Source: UBA5078 sp051252515 (lineage in GTDB: Bacteria > Pseudomonadota > Gammaproteobacteria > Pseudomonadales > Pseudohongiellaceae). Taken from it: 64,000 nucleotides of DNA. The notes under the pieces are model-generated. The model did not search any database. It was not told where the DNA came from and worked only from the letters and a program-made list of their open reading frames with translations. The DNA lies in NCBI GenBank assembly GCA_051252515.1, contig JBPOFS010000002.1:124001-188000 (forward strand), given 5' to 3'. Below, piece by piece: positions 27,298-35,516 of this stretch. The first letter of the stretch is position 1. Every line of letters starts with the position of its first letter. The translations under genes were made by a program, and so were the position numbers.

Positions 27298-27808
27298 ATT
27301 TATCCGAAAGTGCCTGTTGTATTAATATAAATGTGCCGAAGAACAGAGCACTGTAAAGCACGTTACCGAAAAGTGTTCGCGCTAAATAAGGTAGCCCTAA
27401 GGTATAGCACTCGACTAAGCCCGCCCAGGTATGTGGCTGAAACGCCCACCAGTTTCCAAGATTGGAGACAAGATAGAAGCCAAGGGAAGCCCCGATTACT
27501 GCCACCGGCAGTCGGCTTGTTAAAGCTTTATCACGTACCAGGTAACGCCCGCAAAGTGCCGATACAAGGTGTCCTGTATAAACAAAAAACATGACTAGTA
27601 CACTGTAGACTCCTACCGTGGCAAGGTCGGCAAACATTGCTGCGGCAACAGGCAACAATAGAAAGGCGGGCTTTCTAGTATAAGTCCCTGCGAATAGACC
27701 AAGAGCGCCAATCGGCGTCACATTCGCGGGGTGCGGTAGTACCGCACTGATTACCACTAAAAATAGCAGGAACAGAACTTCTTTGTGCTCAGTTAAATAT
27801 TTCGTCAT
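27278..27808 (-). CDS. DUF6580-like integral membrane protein, putative B12-related transporter component
   Basis: 176 aa with about five membrane segments. The N-terminal HPANVTPIGALGLFAGTYTRKPAFLLLPVAAAMFADL stretch, with a conserved Pro-Ile-Gly-Ala loop, resembles the DUF6580 group, which looks like the substrate-binding (S) components of ECF vitamin transporters. It is placed between btuB and the BtuF-like gene, overlapping the latter by 20 bp and 35 bp after btuB, all behind a cobalamin riboswitch. No ECF ATPase or T component is in the window. A role in B12 or precursor transport is inferred from context. Confidence 0.6.
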   Translation of the reverse strand: MTKYLTEHKEVLFLLFLVVISAVLPHPANVTPIGALGLFAGTYTRKPAFLLLPVAAAMFADLATVGVYSVLVMFFVYTGHLVSALCGRYLVRDKALTSRLPVAVIGASLGFYLVSNLGNWWAFQPHTWAGLVECYTLGLPYLARTLFGNVLYSALFFGTFILIQQALSDKYVTDTV

Positions 27809-27843
27809 AAAGGACTCCTTGAATCGTTAAACACTCATTTGTT

Positions 27844-29670
27844 TTAGAACAAGTAGTTCAGTGAAAGTTGTGCAGTACGGCCCTGTGTATTGAAGCCATC
27901 TACGATCTGGTAATCCTTGTCCAATAAATTACCGATTCGTAGTCGCAAATCAAACGCTTCGTTGAATCGATACCCACCGATCAAATTAACAACACCATAA
28001 CCGGCAACTGTTGAAGTACCGAAATTAATGGGATCGATATCCTGATGCTCGTTCTGTGCTAACAGGTTCACTGCAAGATCGAACGCACCGAAGTCTCTAG
28101 CCGCATTCAATGAAAACGTTTGACCGGAGCGACGTAATAAATCGGCTCCTGTGTTTCTGTTCTCGTGATCCAACAAGGTTAACGCTGCATCGATATTCCA
28201 TCCTGCTACTGTAGAACTAACAGTCGCTTCTAAGCCGTCGATTCGCGCTTTCTGGATATTCGCCAAGGTGGAGAACGTCGCATCAGTCGAGATCAAGTCA
28301 TCGATGTCGTTGCGAAACACATTCAATTTCCATGTCGCGCCAAAGCCTTGAGCTTGTAAACTTAACTCGATGCTTTCAGCCGTTTCAGGGTTTAGGTTCG
28401 GGTTAGAAAAGAAAAAGAATGAAGGGAAATCCACATACAAGTCGATCAGATTCGGTGCCTTAAAAGCAGTACCATAGCTCACCCAGCCGCGCACAATGGC
28501 ACTGAAGTCACGACCGATGGCGATGCTGCCCGTGCTGTGGTTGCCAAAGCGTTCGTTGTCGTCATTACGCATTGAAAGCGTAAAATCCATAGGACCACTC
28601 TCACGGATATAAACGGCGTACACACCGTCATTATCGCGAGAGGTGTCAGTTTGCAGTGCACCAAACGTCGCGTAGCGTAACTCTTGCTCTTGATGATCGA
28701 TGCCAAAAGATAAAAGATTGCTCGCATCGAACGTATAAGTGTTCTGCCAGCTAAGCTTATTGTTTTCGGTGTTGCTATTGGTTAGTCCGTAAGCCCCAGC
28801 ATCGGCATTGTCTTCTTTGAATTTCTCGAGGATAAGATTCGAATCCCACTGCTGCGTGAATGATGCAGCGACAGTAGCGCTCAATTGCTGACTGTCTGTG
28901 TTGACGATTCCATCGTCGTAATCTGATTCGGCATCGTAGCGAGAATAGGTAGAGGACAGACTAAACATTTCACTGAACTGATGGGCGAACGAGAGTGACA
29001 AGGAGTCATTTTCATAACCGTCGTCATCTGAACTGCCGCGCTGACTGTTATCTATACCATCTGTTTGAGTGTGTGAGGCGTCTAGAGACAAAGTGGTTTT
29101 TCCGACTCGCCCTTGTAGTCCGATATTGGCATCGCTGCTATTTTCAGTACCGGCCATCAATTTGACGGAGCCACTAAAGTCTTCTTGAATATTGGGTTGG
29201 GTAATAATATTAACCACCCCACCGATAGCTTCGGACCCGTACACGCTAGAGCGAGGACCGCGCACAATCTCGATGCGCTCGATCTGATCCAGAGGGATGA
29301 ACTCCAATCTTCCGGCCGGACCGCTGTTGGTGGTCATCTGCACGCCGTCGACTAGAATCAAGGTATGGTCTGACTCGGTACCGCGCATGAACAAGCTCGT
29401 CTGTGCGCCCTGCCCGCCTGATGACGAAAACTGCATACCAGGAACTCCTGCAAGCAGGCCCGCAAGGTTCTGTGCAGAAGACTGGCGAATGGCTTCTTTG
29501 TCTATAACGGTTGTGGCCGCTAAAACGGTACTGAGGGTTTGTTCAATTCGATTAGCCGTGACGACTATTTCTTCAGGAGCGGTATTGTCTGGAGTTTGAG
29601 CCTGCAACTGCATTGCAGACGCACTTAGGCAAACGCCCATCAAGATTGATGAGTTTGTTAAGGTTTTCAT
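27844..29670 (-). CDS. btuB: TonB-dependent vitamin B12 outer-membrane receptor
   Basis: 608 aa from the ATG at 29670, which has GAGGAC six bases upstream; a frame extension to 29700 is not needed. A signal peptide (about residues 1-25, ending SAMQLQAQ) is followed by a TonB box (EEIVVTANR), a plug domain (about 40-150) and a 22-strand barrel ending in phenylalanine (LSLNYLF). The plug loop GTESDHTLILVDGVQM is typical. The cobalamin riboswitch in its leader identifies the ligand. Confidence 0.9.
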   Translation of the reverse strand: MKTLTNSSILMGVCLSASAMQLQAQTPDNTAPEEIVVTANRIEQTLSTVLAATTVIDKEAIRQSSAQNLAGLLAGVPGMQFSSSGGQGAQTSLFMRGTESDHTLILVDGVQMTTNSGPAGRLEFIPLDQIERIEIVRGPRSSVYGSEAIGGVVNIITQPNIQEDFSGSVKLMAGTENSSDANIGLQGRVGKTTLSLDASHTQTDGIDNSQRGSSDDDGYENDSLSLSFAHQFSEMFSLSSTYSRYDAESDYDDGIVNTDSQQLSATVAASFTQQWDSNLILEKFKEDNADAGAYGLTNSNTENNKLSWQNTYTFDASNLLSFGIDHQEQELRYATFGALQTDTSRDNDGVYAVYIRESGPMDFTLSMRNDDNERFGNHSTGSIAIGRDFSAIVRGWVSYGTAFKAPNLIDLYVDFPSFFFFSNPNLNPETAESIELSLQAQGFGATWKLNVFRNDIDDLISTDATFSTLANIQKARIDGLEATVSSTVAGWNIDAALTLLDHENRNTGADLLRRSGQTFSLNAARDFGAFDLAVNLLAQNEHQDIDPINFGTSTVAGYGVVNLIGGYRFNEAFDLRLRIGNLLDKDYQIVDGFNTQGRTAQLSLNYLF

Positions 29671-29804
29671 TTTTTGTCCTCGATGAAAATTATTTTTCAT
29701 GAGGGAGAGACAAGAAGTAGAGGGCAGGATGCCTAGGCAAGGAACCGACTACCGATGAGCCCTCCGCTGCATCGTTTTTGTCATCGCATAGCAATGACGT
29801 AGTC

Positions 29805-29945
29805 TGCTTCAGGCCGGTGTCGGACTCACTTGTTCTGAAAACGTACTCGAACAAGCTTACCGTTGCGGGGGCAGTGTCGGTTTCTCACCGAACTTCCCGT
29901 TTACCCAAAGTGGAATTGCTTCCGAAATTGGCACCTGACGCAGGG
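29805..29945 (-). promoter_or_regulatory. Cobalamin (adenosylcobalamin) riboswitch
   Basis: On the minus strand the leader contains, in order, GGTGCC, GGGAAGTTCGGTGAGAAACC, GACACTGCCCCCGCAACGGT and AGTCCGACACCGGCCTG, the conserved blocks of the B12 riboswitch. Binding of cobalamin should turn off btuB, the DUF6580-like gene and the BtuF-like gene. The stretch between the core and btuB has a hairpin at 29781-29799 with no T tract, so control is more likely at translation than by termination. Confidence 0.92.
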
Positions 29946-29951
29946 GGCGTA

Positions 29952-29980
29952 ACAATAGTCAAACTCATAGTAAGGGTCAA
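29952..29980 (-). promoter_or_regulatory. Promoter of the btuB operon
   Basis: On the minus strand, TTGACC (29980-29975), a 17-base spacer and TATTGT (29957-29952) place transcription start near 29945, just upstream of the riboswitch core. The -35 lies inside the hairpin that ends the plsC operon. Confidence 0.65.
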
Positions 29981-29996
29981 GCTATTAACCCTTACT
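29969..29996 (-). terminator. Hairpin after plsC overlapping the btuB promoter
   Basis: A perfect 9-bp stem (AGTAAGGGT at 29969-29977, ACCCTTACT at 29988-29996) starts 4 bp beyond the plsC stop. There is no T tract, so it is either a weak terminator of the glyQ-glyS-gmhB-plsC operon or an operator for the btuB promoter it covers. Confidence 0.5.
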
Positions 29997-29999
29997 ACG

Positions 30000-30734
30000 T
30001 CATTGTGGGCGGTCAGTAATAAGCTCTTTGTTTTTATCGACCCACTCGGTATAAATATCAGCCACTTCGCTGGCCGTTTTTCCTTCGCTTTGGATTACTG
30101 GACCGAAGCGTACGCGAATCACGCCGGCTTTCTTCATAAACGTGTGTGCAGGCCAACATTCACCGGCATTATGGATAACGGGTAGCGCTGGCGCATTGGC
30201 ATACACCGCAAGTTTTGCCCCACCACGAGAGAAAGCCTTTATTGTGCCTGCAGGACTGCGTGTCCCCTCTGGAAATATCACCACTGACATTCCATCCCCC
30301 AGGCGTTGCTTACCCTGAATCAGCAAGGAACGCCCGGCTTCTCGGGGCTTACTTCTATCGATGGCGATGGGCTTTTGCAAATACATCGCCCAACCCCAAA
30401 ACGGAATTTTTAGAAGCTCCTTTTTCAGGATAGGACACACAGGCGAGAGCGCACCATAGAGGAAGATGGTCTCCCAAGCGCTTTGATGGGTGCTTAAGGC
30501 CACAACGGGAGTGTTAGGGATATGTTCTAGCCCTTGAATGTCATAACGTACATTGCACGTAATACGCAGCCAGAACAGGACAAACTTGCACCAGAGTGAA
30601 TAGATGAAAAACCGGCGTTTAAGTGGGATAAACCAAAACACCGTAATGCAGATAAGCGAGATTAAAACTGTCGCCACAGAATAGCCGGCATAAAAGACTA
30701 GCGAGCGAAGGGTTGTAGCGGCACGGCTAAACAT
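30000..30734 (-). CDS. plsC: 1-acyl-sn-glycerol-3-phosphate acyltransferase
   Basis: Inner-membrane enzyme of 244 aa that makes phosphatidic acid from lysophosphatidate. The N-terminal membrane segment (GYSVATVLISLICITVFWFI) is followed by HQSAWE (the HX4E form of motif I, as in the Pseudomonas-type enzymes), a KKELLKIPFWGWAM motif, and FPEGTRSPAGT (motif III). It ends the glyQ-glyS-gmhB-plsC operon, 12 bp after gmhB. Confidence 0.92.
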   Translation of the reverse strand: MFSRAATTLRSLVFYAGYSVATVLISLICITVFWFIPLKRRFFIYSLWCKFVLFWLRITCNVRYDIQGLEHIPNTPVVALSTHQSAWETIFLYGALSPVCPILKKELLKIPFWGWAMYLQKPIAIDRSKPREAGRSLLIQGKQRLGDGMSVVIFPEGTRSPAGTIKAFSRGGAKLAVYANAPALPVIHNAGECWPAHTFMKKAGVIRVRFGPVIQSEGKTASEVADIYTEWVDKNKELITDRPQ

Positions 30735-30746
30735 GGGTGTTTATCA

Positions 30747-31298
30747 CTAATGAGGTTGTGAGCTTAAGTAGGAATCAACAAACTCTTGCAGGTTATTGTG
30801 TACCAATACCCCGTCGAGTTCGTTTTCGGTGGACTCAATAAACGTTCTCTCGCCCTTCCCTGTGCGCACTAATACGGGAATGCAGCCTGCGAGTTTGGCG
30901 CAAAGTAGATCCTTTGGGCTGTCCCCTACGAATGGCACCTTATCAACGCTTGTCCCGAATTCGCATTCGATCTGTTCGAGTAATCCTGTTTTTGGCTTTC
31001 GGCAATCACAATGATCATCGGGGCTATGAGGGCAGAAAAACACGCCATCGACTTCACCGCCCTCTTGTTCTACTAGCGTGCACAGTTTCTGATGCATTGC
31101 CGCTAATTCATACTCATCGAAATAGCCTCTGGCGATGCCGGACTGATTCGTAGCGACAGCGACGGTGTAGCCCGCTTTACTGAGGCGCGCAATCGCAGCA
31201 ATGCTTCCAGGTATTGGCTCCCACTCTTCTACGGATTTTACATAGTCATCAGAATCAATGTTAATGACTCCGTCTCGATCGAGAACGATCAGTTTCAA
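30747..31298 (-). CDS. gmhB: D-glycero-beta-D-manno-heptose-1,7-bisphosphate 7-phosphatase
   Basis: HAD-family phosphatase of 183 aa in the ADP-heptose pathway for LPS inner core. The nucleophile motif LDRDGVIN is at the N-terminus, ATNQSG follows, and a zinc-binding CPHSPDDHCDCRKPK loop marks the GmhB group. It is in one operon with plsC and glyS. Confidence 0.93.
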   Translation of the reverse strand: MKLIVLDRDGVINIDSDDYVKSVEEWEPIPGSIAAIARLSKAGYTVAVATNQSGIARGYFDEYELAAMHQKLCTLVEQEGGEVDGVFFCPHSPDDHCDCRKPKTGLLEQIECEFGTSVDKVPFVGDSPKDLLCAKLAGCIPVLVRTGKGERTFIESTENELDGVLVHNNLQEFVDSYLSSQPH

Positions 31299-31317
31299 TT
31301 GTGCCTCGCCTACCGCG

Positions 31318-33393
31318 TTAGCTGCGGTGGAGATAAGAAATGTCTGCGACCTGAAGGAATAATGTCCTTAGCTCGCCCAGTAAGTTAATTCGATTTTGTT
31401 TCAGCTCAGGATTTTCATCCATCACAAGTACCTTGTCGAAGAACTCGTCAATGGCCTCTTTCATGGCAGCCAATGATTCTAAGCCTTGCGTATAGTCTCT
31501 GTTCTTGAACAACGGTTCCGCCGTCAGCCTACACTGTTCTAACACGCGAACGAGTTCTTTCTCGGCTGGCTCCACAAGTAAATCGGCACGTACTTTTCCT
31601 ACCGAGCCATCGGCGGCTTGTTTCTGCAGAATATTCGAAACGCGTTTATTGGCCGAAGCCAAAGACTGCGCCTGTGAAAGCTGGCTGAACTGATTAACCG
31701 CGTTAATTCGCAATGCAAAGTCTAAAGGTTTAGTTGGCTTTAGATGAAACACCGATTGGAACACTTCTGCGCTGATCCCTTCGGCCTGATACCAGGCGCG
31801 GAATCGATCAAGAAGGAAATCAAACACCTGAGTGTCGAGACCTTCAGGGATCTTGAGTTCGGCGAAATTGCTGCAAGAGAATTCAATGCAGCGCAGCAAG
31901 TCGAGGTCTAGTTTCTTCTCGACAATAATACGCAATACACCCAGTGCTGCTCGTCGAAGCGCGAAAGGATCTTTAGAACCCGTTGGCGGCTGCCCAATAG
32001 CGAAAAGCCCGACAATCGTGTCTAGCTTGTCAGAGATAGCCAGAACTGCCCCTGTGTTAGTCGCTGGCAATTGGTCGCCAGAGAAACGCGGCATGTACTG
32101 CTCATTGAGCGCTATCGCGATCTCTTCAGGTTCTTTGTCGTTAAGCGCGTAGTGATAGCCAGCCAAACCTTGTAGTTCTGGAAACTCAGAGACTAGGTCT
32201 GTCACTAGGTCACATTTTGATAGTAACGCGGCACGTTCACACCATGGAGCGTTGACGGCTAATTCGGATGCTATAAACCCAGCGAGTTTGGAAACGCGTT
32301 GAGATTTTTCAAAGACAGTGCCGAGCTCTTTTTGAAACACGATGGTTTGCAGCTGCGCCTGACGTGACTCTAATGTTTGCTTGCGATCGGTATCGAAGAA
32401 GAACTTCGCATCGGAAAGTCTTGGGCGAATGACTCGCTCGTTGCCAGCAATCACTTGTGCAGGATCCGTGCTTTCAATATTACTGATCGTGACGAAGTAA
32501 GGCAGGATCTGCTCTTCTTTATCGACAACGTAGAAACACTTCTGGTGCACTTTCATCGAAGAAACAAGCGCTTCTTTCGGGACCGACAGGAAGTGTTCAT
32601 CGAAGCGACCGGTAAGGGCCACTGGCCACTCTACAAGTGCGGTGACCTCTTCGAGAAGATCTTCGTCAATGACCACATTGGCATCAAGCTTTTTGCTTTC
32701 TGCCATTATGAGTGTGCGAATGGTTTCTTTGCGTGTATCAAAGTCGGCGACAACGAAAGCGTCTTTGAGCAAGCTTTCGTATTGCGCAGGCGAATCAATT
32801 TGGAATTCGCCGCTAGACATAAAGCGGTGACCACGGGAGATCTTGTTAGATTCGATGCCCAATAGAGTGCTAGGAAGTACCTCTTCTCCGAACAACATTA
32901 CAACCCAATGCACAGGACGAACGAATTCGTCTCGGCTGCTGCCCCAACGCATTTTCTTAGGAATAGGCAGTGACGAAATGGCATTACTAACCATCTTCGG
33001 CATTAGTGCTTTGGTATCGCTACCTTTGGTGATTGAACGAAAGCAAAGTTTGATCACGCCATCTTTATCGATCTGTTCTAAAGCGTCGAGCTCTACACCG
33101 CACGAGCGCGCAAAACCATTGGCGGCAGGGGTCGGGTTGCCTTCTTTGTCGTAGGCTGCCGCAACGGCTGGGCCAAGGCGCTCCACTGCTTTGTCTGCTT
33201 GATTCTCTTCGAGCGCGGTCACCAAAACGGCTAAGCGACGTGGAGTCGCAAAGGATTTGATGTGCTCAAAACCAAGCCCTGCGGATTCGATCGCAGTTTG
33301 AATGCTGCGGGTGAATGCCTCGGAAAGTTGTCGGAGGGCTTTGGGGGGGAGTTCACCCGTCCCTATCTCTACCAAAAAATCTTTAGTTGCCAT
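31318..33393 (-). CDS. glyS: Glycine--tRNA ligase beta subunit
   Basis: Large subunit of the alpha2beta2 bacterial glycyl-tRNA synthetase, 691 aa from the ATG at 33393, which has an AGGAC ribosome site. The open frame extends 8 codons upstream. It contains LVEIGTGELPPKAL, RWGSSRDEFVRPVHWVV and the C-terminal anticodon-binding domain. It follows glyQ by about 90 bp. Confidence 0.96.
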   Translation of the reverse strand: MATKDFLVEIGTGELPPKALRQLSEAFTRSIQTAIESAGLGFEHIKSFATPRRLAVLVTALEENQADKAVERLGPAVAAAYDKEGNPTPAANGFARSCGVELDALEQIDKDGVIKLCFRSITKGSDTKALMPKMVSNAISSLPIPKKMRWGSSRDEFVRPVHWVVMLFGEEVLPSTLLGIESNKISRGHRFMSSGEFQIDSPAQYESLLKDAFVVADFDTRKETIRTLIMAESKKLDANVVIDEDLLEEVTALVEWPVALTGRFDEHFLSVPKEALVSSMKVHQKCFYVVDKEEQILPYFVTISNIESTDPAQVIAGNERVIRPRLSDAKFFFDTDRKQTLESRQAQLQTIVFQKELGTVFEKSQRVSKLAGFIASELAVNAPWCERAALLSKCDLVTDLVSEFPELQGLAGYHYALNDKEPEEIAIALNEQYMPRFSGDQLPATNTGAVLAISDKLDTIVGLFAIGQPPTGSKDPFALRRAALGVLRIIVEKKLDLDLLRCIEFSCSNFAELKIPEGLDTQVFDFLLDRFRAWYQAEGISAEVFQSVFHLKPTKPLDFALRINAVNQFSQLSQAQSLASANKRVSNILQKQAADGSVGKVRADLLVEPAEKELVRVLEQCRLTAEPLFKNRDYTQGLESLAAMKEAIDEFFDKVLVMDENPELKQNRINLLGELRTLFLQVADISYLHRS

Positions 33394-33481
33394 GGTGTCC
33401 TGCGATGATTGCATCAAATTGTGCGGCGATTATTCACTACGTGCATTTATTAGCAGCGCGGCTCAATGGTTACCGATCTGT

Positions 33482-34420
33482 TTATTTATCGAGGTACTGT
33501 TCTCGTAATGCTTTTGGTGCCAATGGAAAGCCAAGTGCTTTGCGGCTTTCGTAATAGGCTTCAGCGACTTGTCGCGAAAGCGCACGGACTCGCAAAATAA
33601 AGCGTTGTCTTTCGGTTACCGAAATAGCGTGGCGTGCATCGAGCAAATTGAAATAATGCGATGCCTTAAGTACTTGCTCGTACGCCGGCAATGCCAGGCC
33701 TTTCTCAATGAGCTGCTCGCATTGTTGCTCGCACTCATCAAAATAACGGAACAGGTTCTCGACGTTGGCGTGTTCGAAATTGTAAGCAGACATCTCGATT
33801 TCGTTCTGCAGGAACACGTCTCCGTATGTCACTACGCCTTCAGGGCCGTTAGTCCATACGATGTCGTAGATACTGTCGACGCCTTGCAAATACATCGCAA
33901 TACGTTCGATCCCGTAAGTGATTTCACCACTAACAGGGAAACACTCTAAGCCGCCGACCTGTTGGAAATAGGTAAACTGAGTGACTTCCATGCCGTTAAG
34001 CCAGACTTCCCAGCCCAAACCCCAGGCACCGAGAGTAGGAGATTCCCAGTTATCCTCTACAAAGCGAATATCGTGAACCTTGGTGTCGATCCCTAGGCTC
34101 ACTAATGATTCGAGATAGAGTTCTTGAATATTAGGCGGCGACGGCTTCAGGATGACCTGAAACTGGTAGTAATGTTGAAGTCGGTTAGGGTTTTCCCCAT
34201 AACGGCCATCGGTTGGGCGTCGACTAGGCTGCACATAAGCGGTGTTCCAAGATTCTGGGCCGATCGCTTTGAGGAATGTGGCTGGGTGAAATGTCCCTGC
34301 GCCTACCTCGAGATCGAGAGGCTGCATAAGGACGCAGCCTTTATTCGCCCAAAATTGTTGTAGCGCTAGAATTAGACCTTGGAAAGTCGCAAGGTCGGGC
34401 TGCTGTGTTGTGGCAGACAA
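33482..34420 (-). CDS. glyQ: Glycine--tRNA ligase alpha subunit
   Basis: Catalytic class II subunit of 312 aa. It has the family signatures TFHPATFLKAIGPE and YVQPSRRPTDGRYGENPNRLQHYYQFQVILKPSP. First gene of the operon; no T-box leader is seen, as expected in Gammaproteobacteria. The 238-bp gap to the divergent acyltransferase gene must hold both promoters. Confidence 0.97.
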   Translation of the reverse strand: MSATTQQPDLATFQGLILALQQFWANKGCVLMQPLDLEVGAGTFHPATFLKAIGPESWNTAYVQPSRRPTDGRYGENPNRLQHYYQFQVILKPSPPNIQELYLESLVSLGIDTKVHDIRFVEDNWESPTLGAWGLGWEVWLNGMEVTQFTYFQQVGGLECFPVSGEITYGIERIAMYLQGVDSIYDIVWTNGPEGVVTYGDVFLQNEIEMSAYNFEHANVENLFRYFDECEQQCEQLIEKGLALPAYEQVLKASHYFNLLDARHAISVTERQRFILRVRALSRQVAEAYYESRKALGFPLAPKALREQYLDK

Positions 34421-34519
34421 GAATCACTCCGGAGTTCATTTTAAAGAATGGGCGATTATCCTTGATTCTAAAGCCAATATCCATACTCAAGCCGCCTTGT
34501 GACAAGGCACGCGAATCGC

Positions 34520-34548
34520 TTTTGCCGCTCTGGCTCGCGTACTATAGA
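34520..34548 (+). promoter_or_regulatory. Possible promoter of the lipid A acyltransferase gene
   Basis: TTTTGC (34520-34525), a 17-base spacer and TATAGA (34543-34548) lie in the glyQ-acyltransferase gap. Only the -10 is a good match. No other likely promoter is evident on this strand. Confidence 0.35.
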
Positions 34549-34658
34549 ATTCGCCCCGTGCACAACGCGTAAGGTGAGGTCTGCACTTGCCGAAAACGGC
34601 ATCATTTTAGGGGGTATTTTCCATTCAAACTGTCAAAGTCGCTCTGCTTAATGCGCTA

Positions 34659-35516
34659 TTGCGGTTCTGCAGCTGGCTGCCCCTGCGTCTAGCCCACGGA
34701 TTAGGAGCGCTCATTGGTCAACTTGCCTGGTTGTTGAAGACAGAGTCTTGTCGCACGACGCGGCGCAATATTGATCTTTGTTTCACAGCGTTAAGCGCCA
34801 GTGAGCGTGAGGACTTAAGTAAAAAGAGTCTAATCGAGACCGCGAAAACAGCCTGCGAGTTAGGCCAGGTTTGGATACGCCCTCCTGAGGCTTCCCTGCG
34901 TAAGATCATCAAGACTAGTGGTAAAGAACATTTAGAGGCAGCGATCGCTAAGGGAACCGGCATTATTATCCTGGCTCCGCATCTTGGCAATTGGGAGTTG
35001 TGCGGCTTGTTCTTGGACAGTTGTGGGCCGAGTACTTATCTCTATAAACCGCCTAAGTTAACCGCGTTCGAACCCAAGATGTTGCATTACAGAGGGCGGC
35101 TCGGCGCTAAGCTGGCTCCAACGTCAGCAAAAGGTGTTGCTATGTTGCTAAAAGCGCTATCACGCGGCGAACTGGTAGGGATCTTGCCAGATCAGGAGCC
35201 GAACTGGGATAGCGGCGTGTTTGCGCCATTCTTTGGCAATGATGCGCTGACTATGACCCTCGTTGCCAAATTAGCCAATCGAACCGAAGCCACGGTATTG
35301 AGTATCTTTGCCAGAAGACTCGATAAAAGCACGGGGTTTGAAATTGTCATCCAGCCCGCGCGCGAAGGTGTTGCCAGTGAGGATGGTGTCGCCGCGGCGA
35401 CTGCCCTAAACGCGACGGTTGAGGATTGTGTGCGGTTGGCACCGGAGCAATACCAGTGGGAATACCGACGCTTCAAGCGCCAGGCGGACCGCACTAAGAA
35501 TACTCTGTACCGTTAA
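34659..35516 (+). CDS. Lysophospholipid/lipid A late acyltransferase (LpxL/HtrB family)
   Basis: 285 aa from a TTG start. The family transfers acyl chains from acyl-ACP to lipid A at the inner membrane. It contains APHLGNWE (HX4E catalytic motif) and GILPDQEPNWDSGVFAPFFG. The N-terminal segment (LPLRLAHGLGALIGQLAWLL) is a membrane anchor. The frame stays open upstream to 34611 and the residues coded there (VKVALLNALLRF) look native. An ATT at 34623 with AGGGGG eight bases before it may be the true start. Orthologous to the gene in the same place in Pseudomonas. Confidence 0.85.
   Translation: MRFCSWLPLRLAHGLGALIGQLAWLLKTESCRTTRRNIDLCFTALSASEREDLSKKSLIETAKTACELGQVWIRPPEASLRKIIKTSGKEHLEAAIAKGTGIIILAPHLGNWELCGLFLDSCGPSTYLYKPPKLTAFEPKMLHYRGRLGAKLAPTSAKGVAMLLKALSRGELVGILPDQEPNWDSGVFAPFFGNDALTMTLVAKLANRTEATVLSIFARRLDKSTGFEIVIQPAREGVASEDGVAAATALNATVEDCVRLAPEQYQWEYRRFKRQADRTKNTLYR

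Noticed and set aside
32377..32865. 162-codon frame antisense to glyS
   Set aside because: Lies wholly within a conserved synthetase gene and shows no domain.
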